A stretch of DNA of 64,000 bases from Pseudomonas gozinkensis (lineage in GTDB: Bacteria; Pseudomonadota; Gammaproteobacteria; Pseudomonadales; Pseudomonadaceae): assembly GCF_014863585.1 (NCBI RefSeq), contig NZ_CP062253.1:682001-746000 (forward strand), read 5' to 3'. The notes under the pieces were generated by a model. It saw nothing but the letters and a program-made list of their open reading frames with translations, made no database searches and was not told where the DNA came from. How positions within the stretch are numbered: the first letter of the stretch is position 1; the number at the start of each line of letters is the position of its first letter. The translations under genes were made by a program, and so were the position numbers. Below, piece by piece: positions 11,961 through 20,040 of this stretch.

Positions 11961-11982
11961 GTGATTCTCCAGATAAAAGGCC

Positions 11983-12657
11983 CTAGGAACGGAACAGGCG
12001 GCTGTACTGGCGCTCATGGGCCATGCACGCCAGGGACAGACCGAACGCGGCGCTGCCGAGGTGTTCGGGATTGATTCGGGTGGCGTCCTGCTGGGCCTGT
12101 TGCAGCAGCGGCAGCAGTTCGCTGGTCAGGCGCTGGGCGGCTTGCTGGCCCAGCGGCAGGGTTTTCATCAGCACCGCGAGCTGGTTTTCCAGCCAGCTCC
12201 ACAGCCACGCGGCGAGGGCGTCCTGCGGGCTGATGTGCCAGGCGCGCGCCGCCAGTGCCCAGCACAGGGCCAGGTGCGGCTCGACGCAGTGTTCGAGAAA
12301 GTCCCGCGCGGGCTGATCGAGTTCGGGCAAGCCATTGAGCAGTTGCTGCAACGAATAGCCCATCTGCCGGCTCTCCAGATGCAGTTCGCGGGTTTCACGG
12401 CTGGCGCGGTGGCTTTCGCAGAGCTTGCGCAATTCATCCCAGTTTTCATCCGCAGCAGCCTGGCAATGGGCGAGCAACATGGGCGCCTCGAACCGCGCGA
12501 GGTTGAGCAGCAATTGATCGCTGATCCAGCGGCGGGCGCTGTCCGGGCTGTCGACACGGCCGTTATCCACCGCCATCTCCAGGCCCTGGGAATAGCTGTA
12601 GCCGCCAATCGGCAATTGCGGACTGGCCAGGCGCAGCAGCGCCCAGGCCGGGTTCAC
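11983..12657 (-). CDS. ureF: Urease accessory protein UreF
   Basis: All-helical activation factor, 224 aa, bridging UreD and UreG in the urease maturation complex. [18 protein letters not shown] near the N-terminus is the family signature. The C-terminal region with [25 protein letters not shown] matches the usual end that contacts UreD. The start is GTG at 12657, overlapping the ureE stop (GTGA), so it is translationally coupled to ureE. Confidence 0.94.
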   Translation of the reverse strand: MNPAWALLRLASPQLPIGGYSYSQGLEMAVDNGRVDSPDSARRWISDQLLLNLARFEAPMLLAHCQAAADENWDELRKLCESHRASRETRELHLESRQMGYSLQQLLNGLPELDQPARDFLEHCVEPHLALCWALAARAWHISPQDALAAWLWSWLENQLAVLMKTLPLGQQAAQRLTSELLPLLQQAQQDATRINPEHLGSAAFGLSLACMAHERQYSRLFRS

Positions 12658-13154
12658 AAACGGACGCCGAACTGATGGAGTTTCGGCGCGTAGTTGAAGT
12701 CTTCGTCACCGTGCCGCGAATGGTGATGGCCGCCACCGTAGGCGCCGTGTTCCGGCTGGAACGGCGCTTCGATCGATTCCACGGCGGCGCCGAGCTGCTC
12801 GAGCATCGCCTTGAGCACGTAATCGTCGAGCAGCCGCAACCAGCCGTCACCGACTTGCAGCGCCACATGGCGGTTGCCCAGGTGATAGGCGGCGCGGGTC
12901 AGTTCGAAGGCGTTGGCGCAGGTGACATGCAGCAGCTGTTCGGGGCGGGCGCAGACCCGGACGATCCGGCCGTCTTCGGCTTGCAGGCATTCGCCGTCAT
13001 ACAGCGGCGGCTGACCGCGCTCCAGGAACAGTCCGACGTCCTCGCCTTCGGCACTGAAACAGCGCAGGCGGCTTTTGCTCCGGGCTTCGAAGGTCAGGTG
13101 CAACTCGGCGGCCCAGACGGGTTGGGGGTCGATTCTGCGATGAATCACCAGCAT
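12654..13154 (-). CDS. ureE: Urease accessory nickel chaperone UreE
   Basis: Nickel metallochaperone, 166 aa. The N-terminal peptide-binding domain begins MLVIHRRID; the C-terminal ferredoxin-like domain holds YHLGNRHVALQVGDGWLRLLDD, with the conserved interface histidine that binds Ni. The tail has a His-rich stretch (GHHHSRHGDED). The ATG at 13154 is used because it gives the normal UreE start; the frame could extend to a TTG at 13178. First gene of the accessory operon, with a sigma-54-like promoter about 40 bp upstream. Confidence 0.95.
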   Translation of the reverse strand: MLVIHRRIDPQPVWAAELHLTFEARSKSRLRCFSAEGEDVGLFLERGQPPLYDGECLQAEDGRIVRVCARPEQLLHVTCANAFELTRAAYHLGNRHVALQVGDGWLRLLDDYVLKAMLEQLGAAVESIEAPFQPEHGAYGGGHHHSRHGDEDFNYAPKLHQFGVRL

Positions 13155-13190
13155 CGGAAAGCTTCCAGCAGTGGACAATGCTCAGGCTAG

Positions 13191-13206
13191 AGCAAGGGGC
13201 TTGCCA
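13191..13206 (-). promoter_or_regulatory. Sigma-54 (RpoN) promoter for ureEFGJ
   Basis: On the minus strand it reads TGGCAAG, four bases, TTGCT: one mismatch to the TGGCACG-N4-TTGCW consensus with both invariant dinucleotides kept. The predicted start near 13180 gives a leader of about 26 bases before the ureE ATG and supports the 13154 start over the TTG at 13178. Confidence 0.75.
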
Positions 13207-13270
13207 ATCGGACGAAATGTAGGAAAACCCTGTCGGAGACTAGTGGATGTTTCAAGATGTTGCAGGGATG

Positions 13271-13318
13271 TGGGGTGTTTTGGTGCATGAAGTTTTTTAC
13301 ATGCACCAAACAGGAGCC
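13271..13318 (-). promoter_or_regulatory. Candidate NtrC enhancer upstream of ureE
   Basis: A perfect 11-bp inverted repeat (TTTGGTGCATG at 13279-13289 and CATGCACCAAA at 13300-13310) separated by 10 bases. Its GGTGCA and TGCACC are NtrC half-sites facing outward. Pairing each with the flank gives two imperfect 17-bp sites: the one at 13302-13318 keeps 4 of 6 bases in the second half, the one at 13271-13287 only 2 of 6. Their centres are 31 bp apart and lie about 100-130 bp upstream of the predicted start, the usual enhancer position. Confidence 0.45.
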
Positions 13319-13319
13319 A

Positions 13320-13412
13320 GTGTGGGAGCGAGCTTGCTCGCGAATGGCGTCCGCCCAGTCATATTGAGTTGACTGACACACCGCTATCGCGAGCAAGCTC
13401 GCTCCCACAGGG
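13320..13412. repeat. REP pair
   Basis: Two inverted REP cores (GTGGGAGCGAGCTTGCTCGC and complement) between the ureE upstream region and the end of the TetR-family gene. Confidence 0.88.
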
Positions 13413-13431
13413 GATTGGGGCTTCAGAGGAA

Positions 13432-14064
13432 TTATTCGGTACTGCCGAGCCCTTGCCAGTGCTTCAACCCGATAAAGATGAAGCGCAACTGCTGGGTGAT
13501 CTTTGCCTGTGGCGTCAGATGCTCCGGCAGGGCTTCGGCCGGCGGGTCGATGATGTCCGGCAGGGTGGCGAACACCGATTTGACGATCAGGTCGGCCATC
13601 ACGCTCAGACCGTCACGATTGAGGTGCTGGAGCTTGGGCATCAAGGCCAGATCCGCCGCCAGGTCGGAGCTGATGTCCTCACGCAAACGGCCAATCGCCT
13701 GACGCACCGGCAACGATCCGCCGTACTGCTCGCGGGCCAGAAACAGGAATTGCGAACGGTTGGCGCTGACCACGTCGAGGAAGATCCGCACCGACGCATC
13801 GATGATGCCACCCATGACGAATTCGTTGTGGCGCACCAGGCGGATGGTTTCGCGGAAGGTCTGGCCGACTTCGCTGACCAGTACCAGGCCGAGTTCGTCC
13901 ATATCGGCGAAATGCCGGTAGAAACCGGTGGGCACGATGCCGGCGGTTTTCGTCACTTCACGCAGGCTCAGGCTGCCGAATCCTCGGCCGCTTTCCATCA
14001 AGTGGCGGGCAGCGTCCATCAGGGCGTTGCGGGTCTGTTGTTTCTGTTCGGCGCGGGGCAGCAT
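13432..14064 (-). CDS. desT: TetR family transcriptional regulator, DesT-like
   Basis: Regulator of 210 aa with an N-terminal TetR helix-turn-helix (SLSLREVTKTAGIVPTGFYRHFADMDEL, residues about 31-58). The sequence and its position next to ureE agree with my memory of P. aeruginosa DesT (PA4890, beside PA4891 ureE). DesT senses the saturated-to-unsaturated acyl-CoA ratio and controls fatty-acid desaturation. The ligand-binding half carries the expected NRSQFLFLAREQYGGSLPVRQAI. Unlike my recollection of PAO1, desC and desB are not on its upstream side here. The gene is single and oriented towards ureE, with a repeat in between. Confidence 0.8.
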   Translation of the reverse strand: MLPRAEQKQQTRNALMDAARHLMESGRGFGSLSLREVTKTAGIVPTGFYRHFADMDELGLVLVSEVGQTFRETIRLVRHNEFVMGGIIDASVRIFLDVVSANRSQFLFLAREQYGGSLPVRQAIGRLREDISSDLAADLALMPKLQHLNRDGLSVMADLIVKSVFATLPDIIDPPAEALPEHLTPQAKITQQLRFIFIGLKHWQGLGSTE

Positions 14065-14190
14065 CGCAAGGGTGTGTTCTTAGGCAAGACAAGCGCCGCA
14101 CTCTAGCAAATCGGCTTTGTCGGCGTCGAACGGCAGCGGGGGAGATGGAAGCGGGAAATCGCGACTTCTTTATACAGGCTGCTGAAAAGT

Positions 14191-14222
14191 CAAAAGCCCA
14201 ATCCGGGGATTGGGCTTTTTTT
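14191..14222. terminator. Terminator, probably bidirectional, after the repeat protein gene
   Basis: AAAAGCCCAATCC paired with GGATTGGGCTTTT: at least 11 bp of stem and a tiny loop. It has a long T run in the + direction and four T in the - direction. It lies 17 bp past the minus-strand stop at 14239. Confidence 0.8.
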
Positions 14223-14238
14223 CCAGGCCGCCATGGGC

Positions 14239-14745
14239 TTAGCTCAAAGCGCTGTTGCGTTCGATCACGCGGTCACCACCACCTTCGGCCAGAGTTTGAC
14301 CTTGTGGGGTTTTGTCGTAGCCGTCAGCAGCCAGGGTCTGACCTTGTGGGGTACGGTCGCCGCCGTCAGAAGCCAGAGTCTGGCCTTGTGGAGTGCGGTC
14401 GCCGCCATCAGATGCCAGGGTTTGACCTTGTGGAGTGCGATCCGAACCGTCTTGAACCAGACCTTTCTCTTCCAGACGATCACGGCCGCCTTCGGCTACG
14501 GTCTGACCTTGTGGAGTTTTGTCATAGCCATCTTGAACCAGACCTTTTTCTTCCAGACGGTTGCGACCGTTTTCAGCCAGAGTCTGGCCTTGTGGAGTGC
14601 GGTCACCACCATCAGCGGCAACAGTCTGGCTGAACACCGAGTGGCTGGATTTCACTTGCGGGGTAGCCTGATCGGCGGCTGGCAGAGCGAAAGCGGTGCT
14701 GGCCAGCATCGAGAGGGTAAGACTGAACAGAAGTTGGCGTTTCAT
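14239..14745 (-). CDS. Secreted protein with six TPQGQT repeats
   Basis: A 168-aa exported protein of unknown function. It has a signal peptide (MKRQLLFSLTLSMLASTAFA, then LPAADQ). From about residue 45 on, nearly everything is repeated: six copies of TPQGQT(L/V)A, each followed by an acidic-glycine linker (ASDGGDR, AEGGRDR, AADGYDK). Two copies also carry an RLEEKGLVQDG insert. The basic unit is 14 aa, or 42 bp. There are no cysteines or membrane segments after the signal. The ATG at 14745 is chosen for its AAGGAG and because it begins the signal peptide. I half-remember similar pseudomonad proteins labelled 'phage infection protein' in databases, but cannot support a function from sequence. 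A terminator follows the gene. Confidence 0.8.
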   Translation of the reverse strand: MKRQLLFSLTLSMLASTAFALPAADQATPQVKSSHSVFSQTVAADGGDRTPQGQTLAENGRNRLEEKGLVQDGYDKTPQGQTVAEGGRDRLEEKGLVQDGSDRTPQGQTLASDGGDRTPQGQTLASDGGDRTPQGQTLAADGYDKTPQGQTLAEGGGDRVIERNSALS

Positions 14746-15127
14746 GATGGGTTGCTCCTTGGGAGGGCGATAAAGTGGGTACGAGGGCAATGCTACTCTC
14801 GATAAGTCGATATAAAAGTTCATAAACACAATGGTAATAATCAACAGAATTGATTGTTCGCTTGGGAGGCTCTAGCTCGCGCGTTTCAGGCGGGCGGTTT
14901 TGCACAGCGGTGGGTATTTTCCACCCACTCGCGCCCCGCAAAAGTGCGGGTCCGGTAACGCCGAATCGACCGATCGGTCAGGATGGCGACCGTTTTTTGC
15001 CCTCGATGGGGCTTTGGATTAAACCTGCGGGCTGTTTGTCAGTCACAGATTTCATGAGGGCCATCACGGCCCGCCGTTTCAGCTGCGTCGTGCCAATGGA
15101 TGCAGTCGTCTTCAGGAGCTTTGTGCA
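14746..15127. other. Divergent intergenic region
   Basis: About 380 bp between the repeat-protein gene and asmA. The part next to the repeat protein is AT-rich (14800-14850) and could hold its promoter. Two small hairpins are visible: GTGGGT/ACCCAC around 14910-14928 and CCCGCA/TGCGGG at 14935-14950. Nothing else stands out. Confidence 0.4.
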
Positions 15128-17203
15128 ATGACGCGCACGCGTAAAATCTTCGCCTGGACCTTCGCCACCCTCGTGCTGCTTCTGGCGGTGCTGGTGCTGA
15201 TCATCGTGTTCTTCGACTGGAACCGGATCAAACCGCCGCTCAACGCCAAAGTCTCGGAAGAATTGCACCGACCGTTCGCCATCAACGGCAACCTGTCCGT
15301 GGTCTGGCGGCGTGAACTCGACGAGGGCGGCTGGCGCGCCTGGGTGCCGTGGCCGCACGTGGTGGCCGAAGACCTGACGCTGGGCAATCCGGACTGGTCG
15401 AAGCAGCCGCAAATGGTCACCCTCAAACGGGTCGAGCTGCGCATTTCGCCACTGGCCTTGCTGGCGCAACGGGTGACGATCCCGCGCATCGACCTGACCG
15501 AACCCAACGCGCAATTGCAGCGTCTGGCCGACGGCCGCGCCAACTGGACCTTCAAGTTCGATCCCAAGGATCCCGATGCCGAGCCCTCGAACTGGGTGGT
15601 CGACATCGGCGCCATCGGTTTCGACAAGGGGCACGTCACTCTGGATGACCAGACCCTCAAGACCAGCCTCGACCTGCTGATCGATCCGCTGGGCAAGCCG
15701 ATTCCGTTCAGCGACATCGTCGGCGACAAAGCCGCGAAAACCGCACAGGACAAGGGCGGTGCACCGCAGGATTACGCCTTCGGCCTGAAAGTCACCGGCC
15801 AGTACCACGGCCAGAAACTCGCAGGTCAAGGCAAGATCGGCGGCCTGCTGGCCTTGCAGGATGCGGCTAAACCGTTCCCGTTGCAGGCCCAGGCGAAGAT
15901 CGGCGATACCAGCGTCGAACTCGCCGGCACCCTGACCGATCCGCTGAATCTCGGCGCCCTCGATCTGCGCCTGAAACTGGCGGGTGCCAGCCTCGGCAAT
16001 CTGTATCCGCTGACCGGCGTGACCCTGCCGGACACCCCGCCGTACGCCACCGACGGCCACTTGATCGCCAAACTGCACGAGCCGGGTGGTGCGCAATTCC
16101 GCTATGAGCAGTTCAACGGCAAGATCGGCAGCAGCGACATTCATGGCGATCTGGCTTACGTCGCCAGCCAGCCACGGCCCAAGCTGAGTGGCGCGCTGCT
16201 GTCCAATCAACTGCTGTTCGCCGACCTCGCGCCGCTGATCGGTGCTGACTCCAATGCCAAGCAGAAGGCCCGTGGCGGCGAGAGCAAGCAGCCGACGGAC
16301 AAGGTGTTGCCGGTGGAAGAATTCAAGACCGAGCGCTGGCGCGACATGGACGCCGACGTCGAATTCACCGGCAAACGCATCGTCCACAGCGAAGAACTGC
16401 CGTTCACCGACCTCTATACCCACCTGAAACTCAACGACGGCGAACTGAGCCTGGAGCCGCTGCGCTTTGGCGTGGCCGGTGGCAATCTCGATGCGCAGAT
16501 TCGCCTCAACGGTCGCACCGAGCCGCTGGAAGGCCGGGCGAAACTGACCGCACGCAAGTTCAAGCTCAAACAACTGTTCCCGACCTTCGAACCGATGAAG
16601 ACCAGTTTCGGCGAGCTCAACGGCGATGCCGATATCGCCGGTCGCGGCAACTCGGTGGCCAAACTGCTGGGTGGCGCCAACGGCAACCTGAAGATGCTGA
16701 TCAACGACGGCGCCATCAGTCGCGAGTTGATGGAACTGGCCGGGCTCAACGTCGGCAACTATGTGGTCGGCAAGATCTTTGGCGACAAGGAAGTGAAGAT
16801 CAACTGCGCGGCGGCGGACTTCGACATCAAGACCGGCCTGGCGAGCACGCGGCTGTTTGTGTTCGACACCGAGAACGCAATCATCTACATCGACGGCACG
16901 GCGAACATGGCCACCGAGCAACTGGATCTGACGGTGACGCCGGAATCCAAGGGCTGGCGTTTGATTTCCCTGCGTTCGCCGCTGTACGTGCGCGGCAAGT
17001 TCATCAAGCCGGATGCCGGGGTGAAAGCGGTGCCGCTGATTCTGCGCGGGGCGGGGATGGTGGCGCTGGGGGTGATCGCCGCGCCGGCGGCGGGCCTGTT
17101 GGCGCTGGTGGCGCCGAGCGGTGGCGAGCCGAACCAGTGCGCGCCATTGCTGGAGCAGATGAAGGCGGGCAAGGCGCCGGTGACTGTCAAACCCACCAAA
17201 TGA
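15128..17203 (+). CDS. AsmA family protein
   Basis: Large envelope protein of 691 aa. It has a single N-terminal membrane anchor (about residues 9-30) followed by a long periplasmic region of beta-rich repeats. The start LLAVLVLIIVFFDWNRIKPPLNAKVSEELHR fits AsmA family proteins, which have a chorein-like N-terminus and act in outer-membrane lipid homeostasis. The C-terminal AsmA-like part holds GELNGDADIAGRGNSVAKLLGGANGN and the closing LRSPLYVRGKFIKPDAG. Start supported by AGGAGCT upstream. The final residues (APVTVKPTK) are low-complexity. Single gene followed by a nested palindromic repeat. Confidence 0.87.
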   Translation: MTRTRKIFAWTFATLVLLLAVLVLIIVFFDWNRIKPPLNAKVSEELHRPFAINGNLSVVWRRELDEGGWRAWVPWPHVVAEDLTLGNPDWSKQPQMVTLKRVELRISPLALLAQRVTIPRIDLTEPNAQLQRLADGRANWTFKFDPKDPDAEPSNWVVDIGAIGFDKGHVTLDDQTLKTSLDLLIDPLGKPIPFSDIVGDKAAKTAQDKGGAPQDYAFGLKVTGQYHGQKLAGQGKIGGLLALQDAAKPFPLQAQAKIGDTSVELAGTLTDPLNLGALDLRLKLAGASLGNLYPLTGVTLPDTPPYATDGHLIAKLHEPGGAQFRYEQFNGKIGSSDIHGDLAYVASQPRPKLSGALLSNQLLFADLAPLIGADSNAKQKARGGESKQPTDKVLPVEEFKTERWRDMDADVEFTGKRIVHSEELPFTDLYTHLKLNDGELSLEPLRFGVAGGNLDAQIRLNGRTEPLEGRAKLTARKFKLKQLFPTFEPMKTSFGELNGDADIAGRGNSVAKLLGGANGNLKMLINDGAISRELMELAGLNVGNYVVGKIFGDKEVKINCAAADFDIKTGLASTRLFVFDTENAIIYIDGTANMATEQLDLTVTPESKGWRLISLRSPLYVRGKFIKPDAGVKAVPLILRGAGMVALGVIAAPAAGLLALVAPSGGEPNQCAPLLEQMKAGKAPVTVKPTK

Positions 17204-17216
17204 TTTTGTAGCGTCA

Positions 17217-17323
17217 GATCGTTCCCACGCTCCGCGTGGGAATGCCGCCATGGACGCTCTGCGTCCGCTCTTGGGACGCGGAGCGTCCCGGGATGCATTC
17301 CCACGCAGAGCGTGGGAACGATC
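17217..17323. repeat. Nested-palindrome repeat, copy 1
   Basis: A 107-bp element bounded by GATCGTTCCCACGC and its inverted complement. Two inner palindromes lie within (GACGCTCTGCGTC and GACGCGGAGCGTC). Two more copies lie at 30554 and 33991. It is distinct from the GTGGGAGC-type REP. Confidence 0.88.
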
Positions 17324-17353
17324 GGTCGTCGGGGTCAGCGGGGTTAGCGGGGC

Positions 17354-17884
17354 TCAGAGGTCTTTCAGGATGTCGGCCATGTCATCGGCATGCTCTTCTT
17401 CCTGAGCCAGGATGTCTTCGAAGATCCGGCGGGTGGTCGGATCCTTTTCGCCGATGTACTGGATGATCTCGCGGTAGCTGTCGATGGCGATCCGCTCGGC
17501 CACCAGGTCTTCGTAAACCATTTCCTTCAAGGTGTTGCCGGCCACGTATTGCGCGTGGGACATCTTCGACAGCAGGTCAGGGTTGAACTCGGGCTCGCCG
17601 CCCAGTTGCACGATGCGCTCGGCGAGACGGTCGGCGTGTTCGGCTTCCTGAGTGGCATGTTCCAGGAACTCGTTGGCCGCGACGTTGGCTTTCAGGCCGT
17701 TGGCCATGAAGTAGTGGCGCTTGTAGCGCAGGACGCAGACCAGTTCAGTGGCCAGCGATTCGTTGAGCAGGCGCAGCACTTCTTCACGGTTGGCGCTGTA
17801 GCTTTCGGTCACCGCGCCATTTTCCACATGCAGGCGTGCGCGCTCGCGCAGGGTTTGAACATCAGACAAATGCAGGTCACTCAT
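17354..17884 (-). CDS. Ferritin-like / bacterioferritin-related protein
   Basis: A 176-aa ferritin-superfamily protein with a four-helix bundle. Carboxylate and histidine iron ligands are visible in LNESLATELVCVLRY, the HATQEAEHADRLAE helix, MVYEDLVAERIAIDSYREI and ILAQEEEHADDMADI, which gives the two ExxH motifs of a di-iron centre. It begins with a 30-residue N-terminal extension not found in classical Bfr, and I cannot place a haem methionine with confidence. It resembles what I recall as PA4880 ('probable bacterioferritin'). Likely role is iron storage or peroxide detoxification. Start supported by CCAGGAG. Confidence 0.85.
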   Translation of the reverse strand: MSDLHLSDVQTLRERARLHVENGAVTESYSANREEVLRLLNESLATELVCVLRYKRHYFMANGLKANVAANEFLEHATQEAEHADRLAERIVQLGGEPEFNPDLLSKMSHAQYVAGNTLKEMVYEDLVAERIAIDSYREIIQYIGEKDPTTRRIFEDILAQEEEHADDMADILKDL

Positions 17885-17982
17885 TTCAGTCTCCTGGAGG
17901 CTAATCCGATTGGCGTCACGTTCTGCTGACGTGATCGTTACCAGGTTGTGAGTGATGAACGCTGCAAAAAGTTTTGTCGGAT

Positions 17983-18885
17983 TCAGCGCGGGACATGCCC
18001 GGAAAGCTGAGCCTCTTCGCGCAGCCAGGCAAAAAACGCCTTCACCGGTGGATGCCGCTCACGGCCCGGTACGCAAAGCGCGCTGTAACCGGCGCCGTCG
18101 ACCTGCACCTCGCCCTTGTACGGCACCAGCAGACCGCTGGCGACGCTCTCCGACACCAGAATATTGCTCGCCAGCACCAGCCCCTGTCCGGCGATGGCCG
18201 CTTGCAGGGCGTAATGCTCTTCGTCGTATTCGCGGACGGCCGGGTGCTGATTCAACCAGTTCTCGCCCGACTGCGCGCACCACGCTTCCCAGCCGTGGGC
18301 GTAGAGCTTGGAGTTGTGCCAGCGCACGCTGATCAGCGCCGGGGTCCGACGGGCGGCCAGCGCCACTTGTTCCGGCGAGCCGTACACGCCGAACGACTCA
18401 TCGAACAGGCACAGCCCGTAGAGGTTCGGGTAATCGTCGAGGCTGTAGCGCAGCACCAGATCGACGCTGGCGTCCTGATGCAGGTCGATCACTTCGCAAT
18501 GGGTGTCCAGCCGCACATTGATGTTCGGGTGTTTTGCGTAAAACCGCCCCAGTCGTGGCACCAGCCACAGCGCGGCGAACGCGGCGGTGGTCGACAGCGT
18601 CAGGCTGCTGCCACTGCGTTGCGGGCGCAGGGTGTCGACGCTTTGCGCCACCTCCAGAAATGCGCCGTGCAGGCTGCGGAACAGTCGCTCGCCACCCTCG
18701 GTCAGGCGCACCTGTCGCGGCAGGCGTTCGAACAGCGCCACGCCGAGCCAGTCTTCCAGCGAGCGGATCTGATGGGAAATCGCCGTCGGCGTCACCGCCA
18801 GTTCTTCGGCGGCCGCCTTGAAGCTCAACAGGCGTGAGGCGGATTCGAATGCGCGCAGGGCGGTCAGGGGCAAGGCAGCAAACAT
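17983..18885 (-). CDS. LysR family transcriptional regulator (GcvA-like)
   Basis: A 300-aa regulator. The N-terminal winged helix (LTALRAFESASRLLSFKAAAEELAVTPTAISHQIRSLE) is the typical LysR DNA-binding domain; the pattern and the ALWLVPRLGRFYAKHPNINVRLDT segment are of the GcvA group. It is transcribed divergently from azoR across a 119-bp gap that holds a T-N11-A palindrome, so control of azoR and the following SMR gene is the natural inference. The effector is unknown. Confidence 0.88.
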   Translation of the reverse strand: MFAALPLTALRAFESASRLLSFKAAAEELAVTPTAISHQIRSLEDWLGVALFERLPRQVRLTEGGERLFRSLHGAFLEVAQSVDTLRPQRSGSSLTLSTTAAFAALWLVPRLGRFYAKHPNINVRLDTHCEVIDLHQDASVDLVLRYSLDDYPNLYGLCLFDESFGVYGSPEQVALAARRTPALISVRWHNSKLYAHGWEAWCAQSGENWLNQHPAVREYDEEHYALQAAIAGQGLVLASNILVSESVASGLLVPYKGEVQVDGAGYSALCVPGRERHPPVKAFFAWLREEAQLSGHVPR

Positions 18886-18896
18886 GAAAACTCCAC

Positions 18897-18915
18897 GGAT
18901 GAAATAAATTCATCC
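18897..18915. promoter_or_regulatory. LysR-type operator (T-N11-A palindrome)
   Basis: GGATGAA and TTCATCC, a perfect 7-bp inverted repeat with a 5-base AT spacer, containing T-N11-A (T18900, A18912). It lies 12 bp before the LysR start and 90 bp before azoR, as expected for an autoregulatory and activator site. Confidence 0.65.
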
Positions 18916-19004
18916 AAACTGATTTTTGCTCATTTGAGGCGATGACGTGATGCCTGCAATATGGCGCCACACCGTCACTCAAGTCTAGTCCCAAGGAGAT
19001 TCAG

Positions 19005-19643
19005 ATGAGCAAGATTCTTGCGATCCATGCCAGCCCACGCGGTGAGCGTTCCCATTCGCGGCGTCTGGCGGAAAGTTTTCTCAGCGCCTGGCAAGTCCGT
19101 CATCCACAGGCTCAGGTCACCCGCCGTGAAGTCGGGCGGGCGTTGATTCCGGCGGTGAATGAAGCGTTTGTCGCAGCGGCGTTTTACCCGGAGCCTGGAG
19201 CACGGCCGCTGACGATGCAGGCCGATCTGGCGCTCAGCGATCAACTGGTGGGCGAGTTGTTCGATCACGACCTGCTGCTGATTTCCACGCCGATGTACAA
19301 CTTCAACGTGCCCAGCGGCCTCAAGGCCTGGGTCGATCAGATCGTGCGATTGGGCCTGACGTTCGACCACACCCTGGACAACGGCATCGCCCAGTACACG
19401 CCGCTGTTGCACGGCAAGAAGGCGCTGATCGTCACCAGTCGCGGCGGTTTCGGATTCGGCCCCGGTGGCGAGCTGGAGGCGTTGAACCACGCTGATCCAT
19501 GGTTGCGCACGGCATTGGGTTTTATCGGCATCAACGACGTCACGGTGGTCGCCGCCGAGGGCGAGGAATCCGCCGAGCGCACCTTCGCGGTGTCGGTGGC
19601 CGAGGCCGAGCAGCGCCTGCTCGACCTGGCCCGGGCGTTCTAG
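19005..19643 (+). CDS. azoR: FMN-dependent NADH-azoreductase
   Basis: Flavodoxin-fold quinone/azo reductase of 212 aa. FMN phosphate loop: [14 protein letters not shown] (residues 8-21). The flavin-binding stretch [27 protein letters not shown] is the AzoR hallmark, and [16 protein letters not shown] forms the other side of the pocket. It reduces azo dyes and, more physiologically, quinones by two electrons with NAD(P)H. Start supported by AAGGAG. Its stop abuts the next start without a gap, so it is cotranscribed with the SMR gene and probably controlled by the divergent LysR protein. Confidence 0.92.
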   Translation: MSKILAIHASPRGERSHSRRLAESFLSAWQVRHPQAQVTRREVGRALIPAVNEAFVAAAFYPEPGARPLTMQADLALSDQLVGELFDHDLLLISTPMYNFNVPSGLKAWVDQIVRLGLTFDHTLDNGIAQYTPLLHGKKALIVTSRGGFGFGPGGELEALNHADPWLRTALGFIGINDVTVVAAEGEESAERTFAVSVAEAEQRLLDLARAF

Positions 19644-19949
19644 GTGGCCTGGCTGTTTCTGCTGATCGCGGCCGGGTTCGAGGTCACCTTCGCCATGGGC
19701 ATGAAGTACGCCGAGGGTTTCACCCGGCTCTGGCCCTCGCTGATCACCGTGGTCGCGGCGGTGGGCGGGGTGTACTTCCTGACTCTGGCGATGCGCGAGT
19801 TGCCGGTAAGTATCGCCTACCCGATCTGGACCGCCATCGGCTCGCTCGGCACGGTGTTTCTCGGTTTTGCCCTGCTGGGCGAGAGCCTGACGCTGGTGAA
19901 ATTGCTGTCGGTGGGGCTGATTGTGGCGGGGGTGGTGGGGCTGAAGTAG
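19644..19949 (+). CDS. SMR family efflux protein, SugE/Gdx-like
   Basis: Small multidrug resistance protein of 101 aa with four membrane helices. The essential glutamate is at residue 13 in AAGFEVTFAMGMKYAEGF. The KYxxGFxRLxPS pattern is closer to SugE/Gdx (guanidinium exporters) than to EmrE, in my judgement. GTG start immediately after the azoR TAG. Many SMR proteins work as heteromers, but no second SMR gene is present. No guanidine riboswitch was recognised upstream. Confidence 0.85.
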   Translation: MAWLFLLIAAGFEVTFAMGMKYAEGFTRLWPSLITVVAAVGGVYFLTLAMRELPVSIAYPIWTAIGSLGTVFLGFALLGESLTLVKLLSVGLIVAGVVGLK

Positions 19950-20040
19950 GCTGGTCGTGGAGTTGTCATCATCGAGGAGGATGCTTGGCGGGCGTTTTGC
20001 ACGCCCTGCATCCACTCACCGACCACAAGGATGTTTGCCC

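Noticed and set aside
15128..17203. A 757-aa minus-strand frame opposite the AsmA gene
   Set aside because: Only AsmA has a membrane anchor, ribosome site and family motifs.
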